DNA from: Candidatus Segatella papionis
GTDB lineage: Bacteria; Bacteroidota; Bacteroidia; Bacteroidales; Bacteroidaceae
Assembly (NCBI GenBank): GCA_002297965.1
Contig: DBLF01000017.1
Span: 3,164 to 18,151, forward strand
DNA length: 14,988 nt
Direction: 5' to 3'
Positions 1 through 7,901 of the stretch are shown here, piece after piece. The notes beneath the pieces were generated by a model that was not told the DNA's origin, made no database searches, and saw only the letters and a list, made by a program, of their open reading frames with translations. How positions within the stretch are numbered: the first letter of the stretch is position 1; each line of letters begins with the position of its first letter. The position numbers and the translations under genes were made by a program.

Positions 1-158
1 ACGAAACGATGAGAGTCTGTATCCTCGATACGGAACACGAGCTCGCCTCCATGCTGGCGAGCAAACAAATAATTATAAAGGGCGGTGCGAACACCACCAA
101 TGTGCAACGCACCCGTTGGACTTGGGGCGAAACGCACTCTTACTTTTCTGTCTGCCAT
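1..158 (-). CDS. gltX: Glutamyl-tRNA synthetase, N-terminal fragment (continues left of window)
   Basis: Reading the minus strand from the ATG at 156-158 gives 52 codons that run off the left edge. The translation begins MADRKVRVRFAPSPTG and continues with ALHIGGVRTALYNYLFAR and then FRIEDTD. These are the signature features of class I glutamyl-tRNA synthetases: the PSPTGxLHIGG segment with the HIGH-type ATP-binding motif (here HIGG), then the RTALxNxLFAR and RIEDTD segments that help form the active site. The enzyme charges tRNA-Glu with glutamate in the cytoplasm. Only the start of the Rossmann catalytic domain is in the window; the KMSKS loop and the anticodon-binding region lie outside. 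It is divergent from the 7TM-HD gene, with 227 bp between the two starts. Recognition is strong despite the short length because the motif block is diagnostic. A related glutaminyl-tRNA synthetase is less likely, because the PSPTG form is typical of GltX. Confidence 0.95.
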   Translation of the reverse strand, partial: MADRKVRVRFAPSPTGALHIGGVRTALYNYLFARQHGGELVFRIEDTDSHRF

Positions 159-191
159 GTCTAATTTTATAGCTATTTTTGAAATTTTCTG

Positions 192-199
192 CAAATTTA
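192..199 (-). promoter_or_regulatory. Candidate -7 box for gltX
   Basis: On the minus strand the sequence TAAATTTG fits the Bacteroidota -7 consensus TAnnTTTG and lies 33 nt upstream of the gltX ATG. No convincing TTTG-type -33 element was found at the right distance, so this is a match to the -7 half only. The rest of the divergent spacer (200-385) is rich in T runs. It holds a 9-bp inverted repeat (ggatgaaaa at 262-270 with ttttcatcc at 309-317) of unknown relevance. No clear -7 box was seen for the plus-strand gene at 386. Confidence 0.35.
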
Positions 200-385
200 C
201 AGTTTTTTTTGCGATTATAAGAGTTTTTTTTCGTATTTTCGCAGTGGAAAAGGGAATTAAGGGATGAAAAGAAGCCTTTTTGCTCAATTAGGAGAGAAAT
301 GAGCACGTTTTTCATCCTCCAAAATCTCTTCAAGAAGCCATGAGTTAATGGAAGAACATCTAGAACTATAAAAAGTGTAACGAAC

Positions 386-2479
386 ATGAGCATATTCAAC
401 AATCCCGAGGAGAATTATTGGCGCAACCTCATCACCAAGACGATTCTCGTTATCTTTACCGTTTGCATCATTGTCTGGTTCTTGCCACGCAATGAAGGCA
501 GACAGTTTAGATACGATGTGGGCAAGCCATGGATGTATGGGTCGGTCATCGCCACATTCGACTTCCCGATTTACAAGACCGACGAAGCCATCAAGCACGA
601 GCAAGACTCGCTGTTGCAACAGTTCCAGCCCTACTACACCGTAAACAGCACGGTGGGCGAAGAGCAGGTGCAGCGTTTCCGCCACGACTTCGCCCAGGGC
701 ATCCCGGGTCTGCCGAAGGAATACGTCGCACTCGTTGCACAACAATTGCACCAAGTTTACCAGACGGGCATCATCAGCACGCCCGAGTACAATCGCATCT
801 ACAAAGACTCCACCAGCACCATCCGCATTATCAGCGGAAAGAATGTGAAGAGTGTCCCCATAGGCACCTTCTACTCCACCATCGCCGCATACGAGCACAT
901 CTTCTTCGACGAGAAGATTGCGGCACAACGGCAGATTCTCTCCCGATGCAACCTCAACGACTATGTGGAGCCGAACCTCATCTACGACAAGGAACGCTCG
1001 GAGACCGAGAAAAGCGACCTGCTGAGCAGCATTCCGCTAGCCAGCGGCATGGTGATGAGCGGACAGAAAATCATAGACCGTGGCGATGTCATCAATGACT
1101 ACACCTATCGCGTGCTCAACTCCTTCGACAAGGAGATGAAGCGCCGAAGCTCCACCGAAGACGAGATTACCACCACCATCGTCGGGCAGGTGCTCTTCAT
1201 CTTCATCCTCGTCATGGTGTTCACCTCTTATCTCACGCTCTTCCGCAAGGATTACTTCGACAAGCCGCGCAGCATCACCATGCTCTATGCGATGATCACG
1301 CTGTTTCCTATCTTCGTGTCGCTCATCATGAAGCATAATTTCTTCAGCGTCTATATCATCCCGTTCGCCATGGCGCCTATCTTTGTCCGTGTGTTCATGG
1401 ATTCCCGAACCGCATTCATCACCCACGTGACGATGATTCTCATCTGTGCCGCCGCCGTGAAATACCAGTATGAGTTCATCATCGTGCAACTCGCCTCTGG
1501 CTTGGTGGCCATCTACAGCTTGCGAGAGCTATCCAAGCGCTCGCAGATATTCATCACAGCCCTCTTGGTGGCAATAAGCAGCGGAGTGGTGTATTTTGCC
1601 CTCCAGCTGATGCAAGACAACCAAGTGTTCAACATCGACCGCAGCATGTACACCTATTTCGCCATCAACGGAGTCTTCTTGCTGTTGTCATACCCTCTGA
1701 TGTACATCATAGAGAAGATGTTTGGATTCACCTCCAATGTCACCCTCTTCGAGCTATCGAACACCAACAAGGGCTTGCTGCGCAACCTGAGCGAGATAGC
1801 CCCTGGCACATTCCAGCACTCCATCACGGTGGGAAACTTGGCAGCAGAGATTGCCAACCGCATAGGCGCCAACAGCCTCCTGGTGCGTACCGGTGCCCTC
1901 TATCACGACATCGGAAAGATGACAAACCCCGTGTTCTTCACAGAAAACCAAGCTGGCGTGAACCCGCACGACCAATTGAGCGACCTGGAAAGTGCCCAAA
2001 TCATCATCAGCCACGTTACCGAGGGCTTGAAGATGGCGGAGAAAATGGGGCTTCCGGGTATCATCAAAGACTTCATCACTACCCATCACGGCACGGGCAT
2101 CACCAAGTACTTCTACGTGAACTATTGCAACTCCCACCCTACGGAGATTGTGGATAAGTCGCTGTTCCAATATCCAGGTCCTAACCCATTTACCCGCGAA
2201 CAAGCCATATTGATGATGGCAGACACCGTGGAAGCGGCCTCTCGCTCGCTCAAGGAATACACAGAGGAAAGCATCAGCAACCTGGTGAACACCCTCATCG
2301 ACGGACAGGTGGCTGACGGATTTTTCAAGGAATGCCCTATCACCTTCCGTGACATCGCCCTTGCCAAGCTTGTGCTCATCGAACGCCTCAAGGCCATCTA
2401 TCACACTCGTATCTCCTACCCTCACATGAATGTCAAGGCGGGCAAGAAGAAGGCGAAGAGCGAAGAACCGAATATCTGA
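386..2479 (+). CDS. 7TM-HD membrane phosphohydrolase, PgpH-like (probable cyclic-di-AMP phosphodiesterase)
   Basis: The 697-residue protein has the three-part layout of the 7TMR-HD family. One membrane anchor lies near residues 14-34, then an extracytoplasmic region runs to about 260, opening with the family-typical GKPWMYGSVIATFDFPI block. A multi-helix membrane domain follows (about 262-445), and the C-terminal part is a cytoplasmic HD domain (about 470-640). The metal-binding HD residues are visible: H478 (GTFQHS), H507-D508 (YHDIGKM), H567-H568 (THHGTG) and D613 (MADTVEAASRS). Known members such as Listeria PgpH hydrolyse cyclic-di-AMP, a signal for turgor and cell-wall homeostasis; that this protein uses the same substrate is inferred from family. 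Length is normal for the family and no catalytic residue is missing. It stands alone between the divergent gltX and a terminator, so it is probably a single-gene unit. The tail is lysine-rich. Confidence 0.88.
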   Translation: MSIFNNPEENYWRNLITKTILVIFTVCIIVWFLPRNEGRQFRYDVGKPWMYGSVIATFDFPIYKTDEAIKHEQDSLLQQFQPYYTVNSTVGEEQVQRFRHDFAQGIPGLPKEYVALVAQQLHQVYQTGIISTPEYNRIYKDSTSTIRIISGKNVKSVPIGTFYSTIAAYEHIFFDEKIAAQRQILSRCNLNDYVEPNLIYDKERSETEKSDLLSSIPLASGMVMSGQKIIDRGDVINDYTYRVLNSFDKEMKRRSSTEDEITTTIVGQVLFIFILVMVFTSYLTLFRKDYFDKPRSITMLYAMITLFPIFVSLIMKHNFFSVYIIPFAMAPIFVRVFMDSRTAFITHVTMILICAAAVKYQYEFIIVQLASGLVAIYSLRELSKRSQIFITALLVAISSGVVYFALQLMQDNQVFNIDRSMYTYFAINGVFLLLSYPLMYIIEKMFGFTSNVTLFELSNTNKGLLRNLSEIAPGTFQHSITVGNLAAEIANRIGANSLLVRTGALYHDIGKMTNPVFFTENQAGVNPHDQLSDLESAQIIISHVTEGLKMAEKMGLPGIIKDFITTHHGTGITKYFYVNYCNSHPTEIVDKSLFQYPGPNPFTREQAILMMADTVEAASRSLKEYTEESISNLVNTLIDGQVADGFFKECPITFRDIALAKLVLIERLKAIYHTRISYPHMNVKAGKKKAKSEEPNI

Positions 2480-2531
2480 AATCGGCATTGAAAACATCGC
2501 CGAAATCACCACGGTAAATAACGGCAAAGAC

Positions 2532-2583
2532 AGCCCTTTTTCCTGCACAATTCCCAAGAACTGTGCAAGAAGAAGGGCTTTTT
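2532..2583 (+). terminator. Intrinsic terminator after the 7TM-HD gene
   Basis: A two-tier hairpin lies here: outer arms AGCCCTT (2532-2538) and AAGGGCT (2573-2579), and inner arms TGCACA and TGTGCA. A TTTTT run follows the 3' arm. It begins 53 nt after the stop codon of the 7TM-HD gene and separates it from the promoter of the next gene. Confidence 0.8.
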
Positions 2584-2639
2584 GCGTTAATATATTTTAA
2601 ATAAGCTGCGAAAGTAATAGAAAAATAGAACATTATAAT

Positions 2640-2647
2640 TACCTTTG
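2640..2647 (+). promoter_or_regulatory. -7 promoter box of the FadL-like gene
   Basis: TACCTTTG is an exact match to the Bacteroidota -7 consensus TAnnTTTG. It lies 27 nt upstream of the ATG at 2675, giving a leader of roughly 20 nt. The upstream stretch contains gcgaaagtaa, a common companion sequence in Prevotella promoters, but no clean TTTG -33 element. The box also overlaps a TTG codon that extends the reading frame, which argues against using that codon as the start. Confidence 0.65.
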
Positions 2648-2674
2648 CGGACGTTTTTATTTAATAATATTAAG

Positions 2675-4336
2675 ATGAAGAAACTAAAATTAGTTAGTCT
2701 TGCCATTGCGATGGCTTCCGCAGCCCCTACATTTGCAGGTGGTTTGCTCACTAACACCAATCAGAACGTCGCATTCAACAGAATGATGAGCCGTGAGGCT
2801 TCCATAGGTATCGACGGAGTTTATTACAACCCAGCCGGCGTTGTATTCATGGGTGAAGGTCACCATCTGTCCATCAACTGGCAGTTGGCTTACCAGACAC
2901 GTACTATCAAGAATGATTACGCATTGTTTACCAACAATGTAAACGCTCCTATTACTCCTCGCGAGTTCAAGGGTGAGGCTTTTGCGCCAGTCATCCCTTC
3001 TTTCCAGTATGCATATAATAAAGGTAAATGGTCATGGCAGGCCAACTTCGCCCTCACCGGCGGTGGCGGCAAGTGTACCTTCGACAATGGTCTAGGCTCA
3101 TTCGAGAAGATTGTCTCTGAGACAGCTATGGCTGCATGCGGCTTGGCTGGTACCGTGGATAATGTCTTGGGAAGCGCCTTAGGCCAGCAAGGCATGCAGA
3201 TGTTCTCTTCAGACCAGGCTTTCGGAAATAGCGGTAAGTACAGCTACGACAGTTATATGCACGGCCGCCAATATTACTTCGGCTTGTCGCTCGGTGCAGC
3301 TTACAAGTTCAACGAGCACTTCAGCGCCTTCGCTGGTGTACGTGGCGTGTATGCCACCTGTAACTATTACGGATATGTAAGAGACATCAAGGTAGGCAAC
3401 ATGCCTCTCTACAAGGTGCTCGACCCTAGCAAGGAAGATGCTGCCAACATCGAGTTGAGCTGCGACCAGAACGGCATCGGCTTCACCCCTATCATCGGCG
3501 TTGACTTCAAGACAGGTCGCTGGAATTTCTCTGCCAAGTATGAGTTCAAGACTCGCATGAGATTGAAGAACAAGTCTGTGAACCAGGCTCCTAGCATCGG
3601 TAACTTGGCCGACAACTTGGCGGAGCAGATGGGTACTACATTGACCCAGGTATATACTCAGAAATACATGCAGGCTGGTCTTCCACAAGACCAAGCACAG
3701 CAGAAAGCACAGATGGCAGCAGTACAGACCAGCGAGGCTGTGCTCACCAATGGTACCGTAGTTGCCACCATGCAAGGCTTGAAAGACCAGTTTGACACCA
3801 AGCTAGAAGAGGCTATCGGCGAGTACGGCGATGGCAAGAAGATTGCAGCCGACATCCCTGCCTACTTGACACTGGGTGCTGGCTACAGCCCTGTGGATGC
3901 CGTTCGCATCAACGTAGGTTTCCACTGGTTCGACGACAAGCACGCCACAGCTTACAACAATCGCAACGAGAAGTTGAAGCGTGGTACCCTGGAGTACAAC
4001 GCAGGTGTCGAAGTAGATGTTTGCAAGAAAGTAACCCTGAGCACAGGTTGGCAGAGCACCAACTATGGTTTGCCAGAGGAAGATGCCACAACCCCTGCTT
4101 CTGCTAGATATATGGACGACAAGTCGTTTGTCACAAGCTCCAACTCCGCTGCCTTCGGCGGTGTCTATCACATCAACAAGAAGATGGACTTGAATGTGGC
4201 TTACTTCCATACTTTCTACAAGCACAAGAAGACCACTGAGGCTGTTCAGCTCTCAGCGCAGAAGAGCATCAACTACAGCTCAGACTATACACGTAACAAC
4301 AATGTGTTTGCCGTAGGTCTCGACATCAACTTCTAA
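2675..4336 (+). CDS. FadL/OmpP1-type outer-membrane transport protein
   Basis: From the ATG at 2675 the protein is 553 residues. A signal peptide (MKKLKLVSLAIAMASAAPTFA, cleavage after A21) is followed by the FadL-family opening: NQNVAFNRMMSREASIG and then GVYYNPAGVVFMGEGHHLS, equivalent to the NPAgl block near the N-terminal hatch of FadL. The remainder alternates short aromatic beta-strands with turns and ends in VGLDINF, the C-terminal phenylalanine usual for outer-membrane barrels. Family members pass long-chain fatty acids or other hydrophobic compounds across the outer membrane; the substrate here cannot be told. The frame stays open upstream to a TTG at 2645, but that codon is inside the promoter box, so the ATG in front of the signal peptide was chosen. 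An Ala/Gln-rich helical segment near residues 320-380 probably forms a loop. Five scattered cysteines are present, which is somewhat unusual for a barrel. Confidence 0.88.
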   Translation: MKKLKLVSLAIAMASAAPTFAGGLLTNTNQNVAFNRMMSREASIGIDGVYYNPAGVVFMGEGHHLSINWQLAYQTRTIKNDYALFTNNVNAPITPREFKGEAFAPVIPSFQYAYNKGKWSWQANFALTGGGGKCTFDNGLGSFEKIVSETAMAACGLAGTVDNVLGSALGQQGMQMFSSDQAFGNSGKYSYDSYMHGRQYYFGLSLGAAYKFNEHFSAFAGVRGVYATCNYYGYVRDIKVGNMPLYKVLDPSKEDAANIELSCDQNGIGFTPIIGVDFKTGRWNFSAKYEFKTRMRLKNKSVNQAPSIGNLADNLAEQMGTTLTQVYTQKYMQAGLPQDQAQQKAQMAAVQTSEAVLTNGTVVATMQGLKDQFDTKLEEAIGEYGDGKKIAADIPAYLTLGAGYSPVDAVRINVGFHWFDDKHATAYNNRNEKLKRGTLEYNAGVEVDVCKKVTLSTGWQSTNYGLPEEDATTPASARYMDDKSFVTSSNSAAFGGVYHINKKMDLNVAYFHTFYKHKKTTEAVQLSAQKSINYSSDYTRNNNVFAVGLDINF

Positions 4337-4400
4337 ATGAAGTGAAGAGAGAAGAATTCAATAGCATTCACTCTTACGACATAACTACAAATATCAAGTA

Positions 4401-4438
4401 AAAAGGCTACCCCTTTCGCAAGATTGGGATAGCCTTTT
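4401..4438. terminator. Bidirectional terminator between convergent fadL-like gene and priA
   Basis: Arms AAAAGGCTA-CCC and GGG-ATAGCCTTTT form a strong hairpin flanked by A runs on the left and T runs on the right, so it can end transcripts from both directions. It lies 64 nt after the stop of the plus-strand barrel gene and 55 nt past the stop of the minus-strand priA. Confidence 0.85.
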
Positions 4439-4493
4439 ATCGTATTTTCAAGAATCAACAATCAGATTCATCATTTTCGTCTTCACTTTTCAT

Positions 4494-6767
4494 TTACAAC
4501 GGATCCACGTCGTAATATATCTGCAACGCCCCATACCTAGGGTCCTTCGCCATCAGTTGTTGGGCATACTTCAAATACTCCCGCACCTTCTTCTGGTCGA
4601 TTCCATTTTCCAGCTTGATAACAATCTTCCGGATGTTCATCGTCTTCACTCTCGCCACGGCAGGCTTGTCGGGACCGAGCACACGCTCGCCAAACCATCC
4701 CCGCAACATTTTCCCTAGCTCCAAACTGGCTTGCTGGCACACCTTCTCGTGCTTATGTTTCAAGAACACGTTGATAAGATGGAAGAACGGCGGATAATGA
4801 AACATCCTTCGCTCCTCCAAGATTCCACGGAAGAGACCTTCGTAATCATTATTTACCACCTGGTGGATGATGGGCAGCGTAGGATTCTTCGTTTGCAAGA
4901 TTACCAGTCCTCGCTTTCCTTTTCTTCCAGCTCGTCCGCTCACCTGCGACATCATCATGAAGGCATGCTCATAGGCACGGAAGTCAGGATAGTTGAGCAT
5001 CGAGTCGGCATTCAGGATACCCACCACTCTCACCTTGTCGAAGTCCAAGCCCTTGCTTATCATCTGCGTTCCTATCAGGAGATTGGTCTTGCCTGTGGAG
5101 AAGTCTGAAATCAGACGCTCGTAGGCGTTCCTTGTCCTCGTAGTGTCGAGGTCCATGCGGGCGATGCGTGCCTCGGGGAATATCTCGGCTATTTGGTCTT
5201 CTATCCTTTCCGTTCCGATACCGCGTCCCATCAGCTCCGTGCTTCCGCAGTTCGGGCATTCGGTAGGCACAGGATAAGTATATCCGCAGTAATGACAAGT
5301 AAGCAGGTTGATGCTCTTGTGCAAGGTGAGCGATACGTCACAATTCTTGCATTTCGGCACCCATCCGCAGACCTTGCACTCTATCATCGGCGCAAAGCCT
5401 CGTCGGTTTTGGAAGAGGATGGCTTGCTCCCCATTCTTCAGTGCCTCCCTCACAGCAGCCAAGAGCTGGGGGGAATAAGCACCCGTCATCATCTTGCGAT
5501 GGCGAAGGTCTTTCACATCCACCACCTGTATCTCAGGCAACTGCACATCCTTGAACCTCGTCTTCAGCTCCACCAATCCATACTTGCCTTGCTGGGCATT
5601 GTAATAGCTCTCCATCGAAGGGGTCGCCGTACCGAGCAGCACCTTACACTCAGGATACATGTTCGCCAAGACGATGGCGGCACTCCGGGCATGGTAGCGA
5701 GGAGCGGGGTCTTGCTGCTTGAAAGAAGTCTCATGTTCCTCGTCGATGATGACAAGCCCGAGTTTTTGGAAAGGCAGGAAGACAGCGCTTCTGGCTCCCA
5801 ATATCACATCGTATGGATGTCCTGACAATTGCTTCTGCCAGATTTCCACTCTTTCCGCATCGCTGTATTTGGAGTGATAGATACCCAGTCTATCCCCGAA
5901 AACCTTGTGGAGACGTTCCATGATTTGCACCGTAAGGGCAATCTCCGGCAAGAGATAGAGCACCTGCTTATGTTCCTCCATTGCCTTTTTGATAAGGTGG
6001 ATATAGATTTCCGTCTTGCCGCTCGAAGTAACACCATGCAGCAACACCACATTTTTTTGGAGCATTTGCATCAAGATTTGATTGTAAGCGTCCTGCTGCG
6101 CCATGGAGAGCGGTTTGATGAGGTCGAAATGCGACTCGCCCGCCGTATTCAGTCTCCCCACCTCTTGCTCATAAGTAAAGAGGATGCCACGGTCGATGAG
6201 TGCATTCACGATGGCCGCCGTGCAATGCGACTCGTTCATCAGCTCCTCCTTGGTCACCCTCTTGATGCCCTCACGGGGAGTGTCACCTTCCAAGCTATCC
6301 CAATGAGAGAGAGCGAGAAAGGTAGTGAACACCTTCGATTGCTTCAAAGCCCGCTGCATCATATTGAGTGCCACATGCAGCGCCTGCTCATTGCGGTAAT
6401 TGATAGACAACTCCACATAAAGTTCCATCTTGGGCTTGAACTTCTCCGTCGATTTCATACCTGCTGGCATGGCGGCATTATATACATCACCCAATGGCGA
6501 CATATAATAATCACTGATCCATTGCCAAAGCTGATATTGTTGAGGAAGGAGGGAAGGGATTTTGTCGAGCACCATTTCGATGGGCTTGCATTCGAAGTCA
6601 GGTTGCTCAGAATGCACATCAGCCACCATGGCGATATACTTCTTGCTTTTGCCCAGCGGCACCAGCACGCGCATACCAGCCACGACTTTCTCTTCCATCC
6701 CTTCGGGGACAGAATAAGTGAAGGTTCCGTCGAGCGGAAGTGGCAATATCACATCTACGTATCTCAT
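4494..6767 (-). CDS. priA: Primosomal protein N' (replication restart helicase PriA)
   Basis: PriA is a 3'-to-5' superfamily 2 DNA helicase that recognises stalled or repaired forks and reloads the replisome. The 757-residue product opens with RYVDVILPLPLDGTFTYSVP, the PriA 3'-DNA-binding domain. It then shows the Walker A motif GVTSSGKTE (K251), the Walker B motif IIDEEHE (D342-H345), LLGTATPSMES, and motifs V and VI (IGTQMISKGLDF; SQVSGRAGRKGKRG). The zinc-binding insert is complete, with eight cysteines at 464, 467, 473, 476, 491, 494, 504 and 507. Length and motifs are normal. The ATG at 6765-6767 was chosen because it starts directly before the conserved N-terminus. A GTG at 6789-6791 would add eight residues and has a GGAG five bases upstream, so it cannot be excluded. 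The gene has its own promoter and lies after the T9SS cluster terminator, so it is probably transcribed separately. Confidence 0.96.
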   Translation of the reverse strand: MRYVDVILPLPLDGTFTYSVPEGMEEKVVAGMRVLVPLGKSKKYIAMVADVHSEQPDFECKPIEMVLDKIPSLLPQQYQLWQWISDYYMSPLGDVYNAAMPAGMKSTEKFKPKMELYVELSINYRNEQALHVALNMMQRALKQSKVFTTFLALSHWDSLEGDTPREGIKRVTKEELMNESHCTAAIVNALIDRGILFTYEQEVGRLNTAGESHFDLIKPLSMAQQDAYNQILMQMLQKNVVLLHGVTSSGKTEIYIHLIKKAMEEHKQVLYLLPEIALTVQIMERLHKVFGDRLGIYHSKYSDAERVEIWQKQLSGHPYDVILGARSAVFLPFQKLGLVIIDEEHETSFKQQDPAPRYHARSAAIVLANMYPECKVLLGTATPSMESYYNAQQGKYGLVELKTRFKDVQLPEIQVVDVKDLRHRKMMTGAYSPQLLAAVREALKNGEQAILFQNRRGFAPMIECKVCGWVPKCKNCDVSLTLHKSINLLTCHYCGYTYPVPTECPNCGSTELMGRGIGTERIEDQIAEIFPEARIARMDLDTTRTRNAYERLISDFSTGKTNLLIGTQMISKGLDFDKVRVVGILNADSMLNYPDFRAYEHAFMMMSQVSGRAGRKGKRGLVILQTKNPTLPIIHQVVNNDYEGLFRGILEERRMFHYPPFFHLINVFLKHKHEKVCQQASLELGKMLRGWFGERVLGPDKPAVARVKTMNIRKIVIKLENGIDQKKVREYLKYAQQLMAKDPRYGALQIYYDVDPL

Positions 6768-6821
6768 GTTTATATTTCTCTGAACGAACACAAAGGCTCC
6801 TCATGGGAGCGATTCGTCGTG

Positions 6822-6829
6822 CAAAGATA
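6822..6829 (-). promoter_or_regulatory. -7 promoter box of priA
   Basis: The minus strand reads TATCTTTGC, an exact TAnnTTTG box, 54 nt upstream of the chosen priA ATG. It sits just after the T run of the upstream terminator. A small hairpin in the leader, GCTCC with GGAGC (6796-6810), would pair the GGAG that precedes the alternative GTG start. No TTTG-type -33 element is obvious. Confidence 0.6.
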
Positions 6830-6831
6830 GC

Positions 6832-6870
6832 AAAAAAAAAGCAGATACCCACCATCGGATACCTGCTTTT
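6832..6870 (-). terminator. Terminator of the T9SS / porT-like transcription unit
   Basis: Arms at 6837-6850 and 6857-6870 form a 14-bp stem as minus-strand RNA (two G-U pairs, six-base loop) followed by nine T residues. On the plus strand the same arms contain two A-C mismatches and no strong U run is available, so the hairpin is directed leftwards. It lies about 190 nt beyond the stop of the small barrel gene, after the 24-bp repeat array, so the array is part of the 3' untranslated RNA. Confidence 0.8.
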
Positions 6871-6917
6871 ATATATTTTAAGATGGATTGCATGGGAAAA
6901 TCCAAACTCCTTGGTTT

Positions 6918-7061
6918 GATGATTTTCTTGGCAACAAGCTAGAAGCTTTTCTTGACTCTAGCCTAAAAACTTTTCTTGGCTCTAGCCTAGAAACTTTTCT
7001 TGGCTCCAACTTAGAAGCTTTTCTTGGCTCCAACTTAGAAGCTTTTCTTGGATCTAGCTTA
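6918..7061 (-). repeat. 24-bp tandem repeat, about six units, starting at the stop codon of the barrel gene
   Basis: Five clear units lie at 6942-6965, 6966-6989, 6990-7013, 7014-7037 and 7038-7061, with a more diverged sixth at 6918-6941. The plus-strand core is gaagcttttcttggctcc followed by aactta or a variant. The rightmost unit includes the TTC-TAA end (last Phe codon and stop) of the barrel gene, and most downstream units repeat TTCTA. Because 24 is a multiple of three, eight-residue repeats are open on both strands, but no separate gene is supported. The array is in the 3' untranslated region. Confidence 0.9.
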
Positions 7062-7691
7062 GAACCAATAACCCAAAGCAATCTGCCAGCAATTGTTCTT
7101 GCTCTTTCCGAAATACTGGCCTGTTTCTGAATCATAGATTTCCGCAGACTTGCTCAAAGCAAAGTTATAATTGGCGGAAATCTGCAAATGGCTCAACAAA
7201 GTGACACCCACACCAACATTGGCGGAAACGGCAGACTTTTTCAAGGAGTACTTTCCAATGTTTGAGCTATCTTCTTCCTTCCAGTAGAAATTCTTATCGC
7301 CCACGTTATAGTTCCACTGTGGACCTGCAAAGATAAAGGCATTGGCCAAGCTGCTCAAACCAAATCCATAACGCACATTCACAGGAACGATAATAGACTT
7401 CTGCTTGATGCTATTACCGAATGTCTCGTCTTCATCTACGAAATTTACCTTTGCCTCTCTCTGGTCGTACAAAGCTGCTGCGTCGAAGCTTAAGCCCACG
7501 ATAGGCACAGTCACCTTAACCATAGGACCTACAAAGAAGCCCGTCTTGTTGGAAGTATCAAACACATCGTTGCTCAAAGACATGTTGGTAACGTCCAAAC
7601 CGCCCTTCAAACCAAACTTTATCTGGGCATTTGCGCTTGTAGCATACATCATTGCTGCTACCATGAATACAAGTGATAAAATTTTCTTCAT
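7059..7691 (-). CDS. Small outer-membrane beta-barrel protein (PorT/OMP_b-brl family)
   Basis: The 210-residue protein has a signal peptide ending at ANA (residue 22, next residue Q), then KFGLKGGLDVTNMS, the usual opening of the PorT-like outer-membrane barrel family of Bacteroidota. The body alternates short hydrophobic strands with polar loops and ends in WQIALGYWF, with a terminal aromatic residue as expected for barrel insertion. Family members have many roles, mostly unknown. PorT itself belongs to T9SS, but this resemblance is at family level only and does not prove a secretion role. It lies 210 bp after gldN with no terminator between and no strong promoter seen; a weak TAAGTTTA at 7709-7716 is one base short of the -7 consensus. 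Its upstream spacer and 3' end are both built of tandem repeats. Confidence 0.8.
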   Translation of the reverse strand: MKKILSLVFMVAAMMYATSANAQIKFGLKGGLDVTNMSLSNDVFDTSNKTGFFVGPMVKVTVPIVGLSFDAAALYDQREAKVNFVDEDETFGNSIKQKSIIVPVNVRYGFGLSSLANAFIFAGPQWNYNVGDKNFYWKEEDSSNIGKYSLKKSAVSANVGVGVTLLSHLQISANYNFALSKSAEIYDSETGQYFGKSKNNCWQIALGYWF

Positions 7692-7742
7692 TTTCTTACT
7701 TAATTACTTAAACTTAATTTCTATATTTGTTTTACTAAAGAT

Positions 7743-7880
7743 TACTATTTACACCACTAAAAACACTATCTATGTCTCTAAAAACACTATTTATGCCATA
7801 AAAAAACACTATCTATGCCATTAAAAAACACTATCTATGCCATTAAAAAACACTATCTATGCCATTAAAAACATCCTTTA
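7743..7880 (-). repeat. 21-22-bp tandem repeat, about seven units, between gldN and the barrel gene
   Basis: The plus-strand unit is aaaaaacactatctatgcc plus att. Unit starts (measured at the cact motif) are spaced 21, 21, 22, 22, 22 and 21 bp. The three central units are identical, and those at the edges are diverged (first near 7743, last near 7872). On the minus strand most units carry ATGGCATAG, a two-codon start-stop frame, followed by TAGTG. The array fills most of the 210-bp spacer. The spacing equals two helical turns, so repeated protein binding is possible, but nothing shows it. Confidence 0.9.
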
Positions 7881-7901
7881 TGTAATTAGGAGCCGCAATT
7901 A

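Noticed and set aside
262..317. Inverted repeat ggatgaaaa / ttttcatcc in the gltX divergent spacer as a terminator or riboswitch
   Set aside because: The 38-base loop, AT-rich arms and lack of a T run make it indistinguishable from chance.
2645..2674. Ten-codon upstream extension of the FadL-like protein from a TTG at 2645
   Set aside because: The TTG lies within the TACCTTTG promoter box and the extension would precede a complete signal peptide; the ATG at 2675 is the better start.
5829..6830. Long plus-strand frame of 333 codons opposite priA
   Set aside because: priA motifs are complete on the minus strand; the His/Leu-rich antisense product has no recognisable domain.
6888..7130. Plus-strand 80-codon frame with eight-residue LEAFLGSN-type repeats, antisense to the barrel gene end
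   Set aside because: The 24-bp period keeps several frames open automatically; there is no promoter, and the minus-strand gene and terminator explain the region.
6878..7135. Minus-strand 85-codon frame with SKLEPRKA-type repeats
   Set aside because: Same periodicity effect in another frame; its start is inside the barrel coding sequence and no initiation signal is seen.
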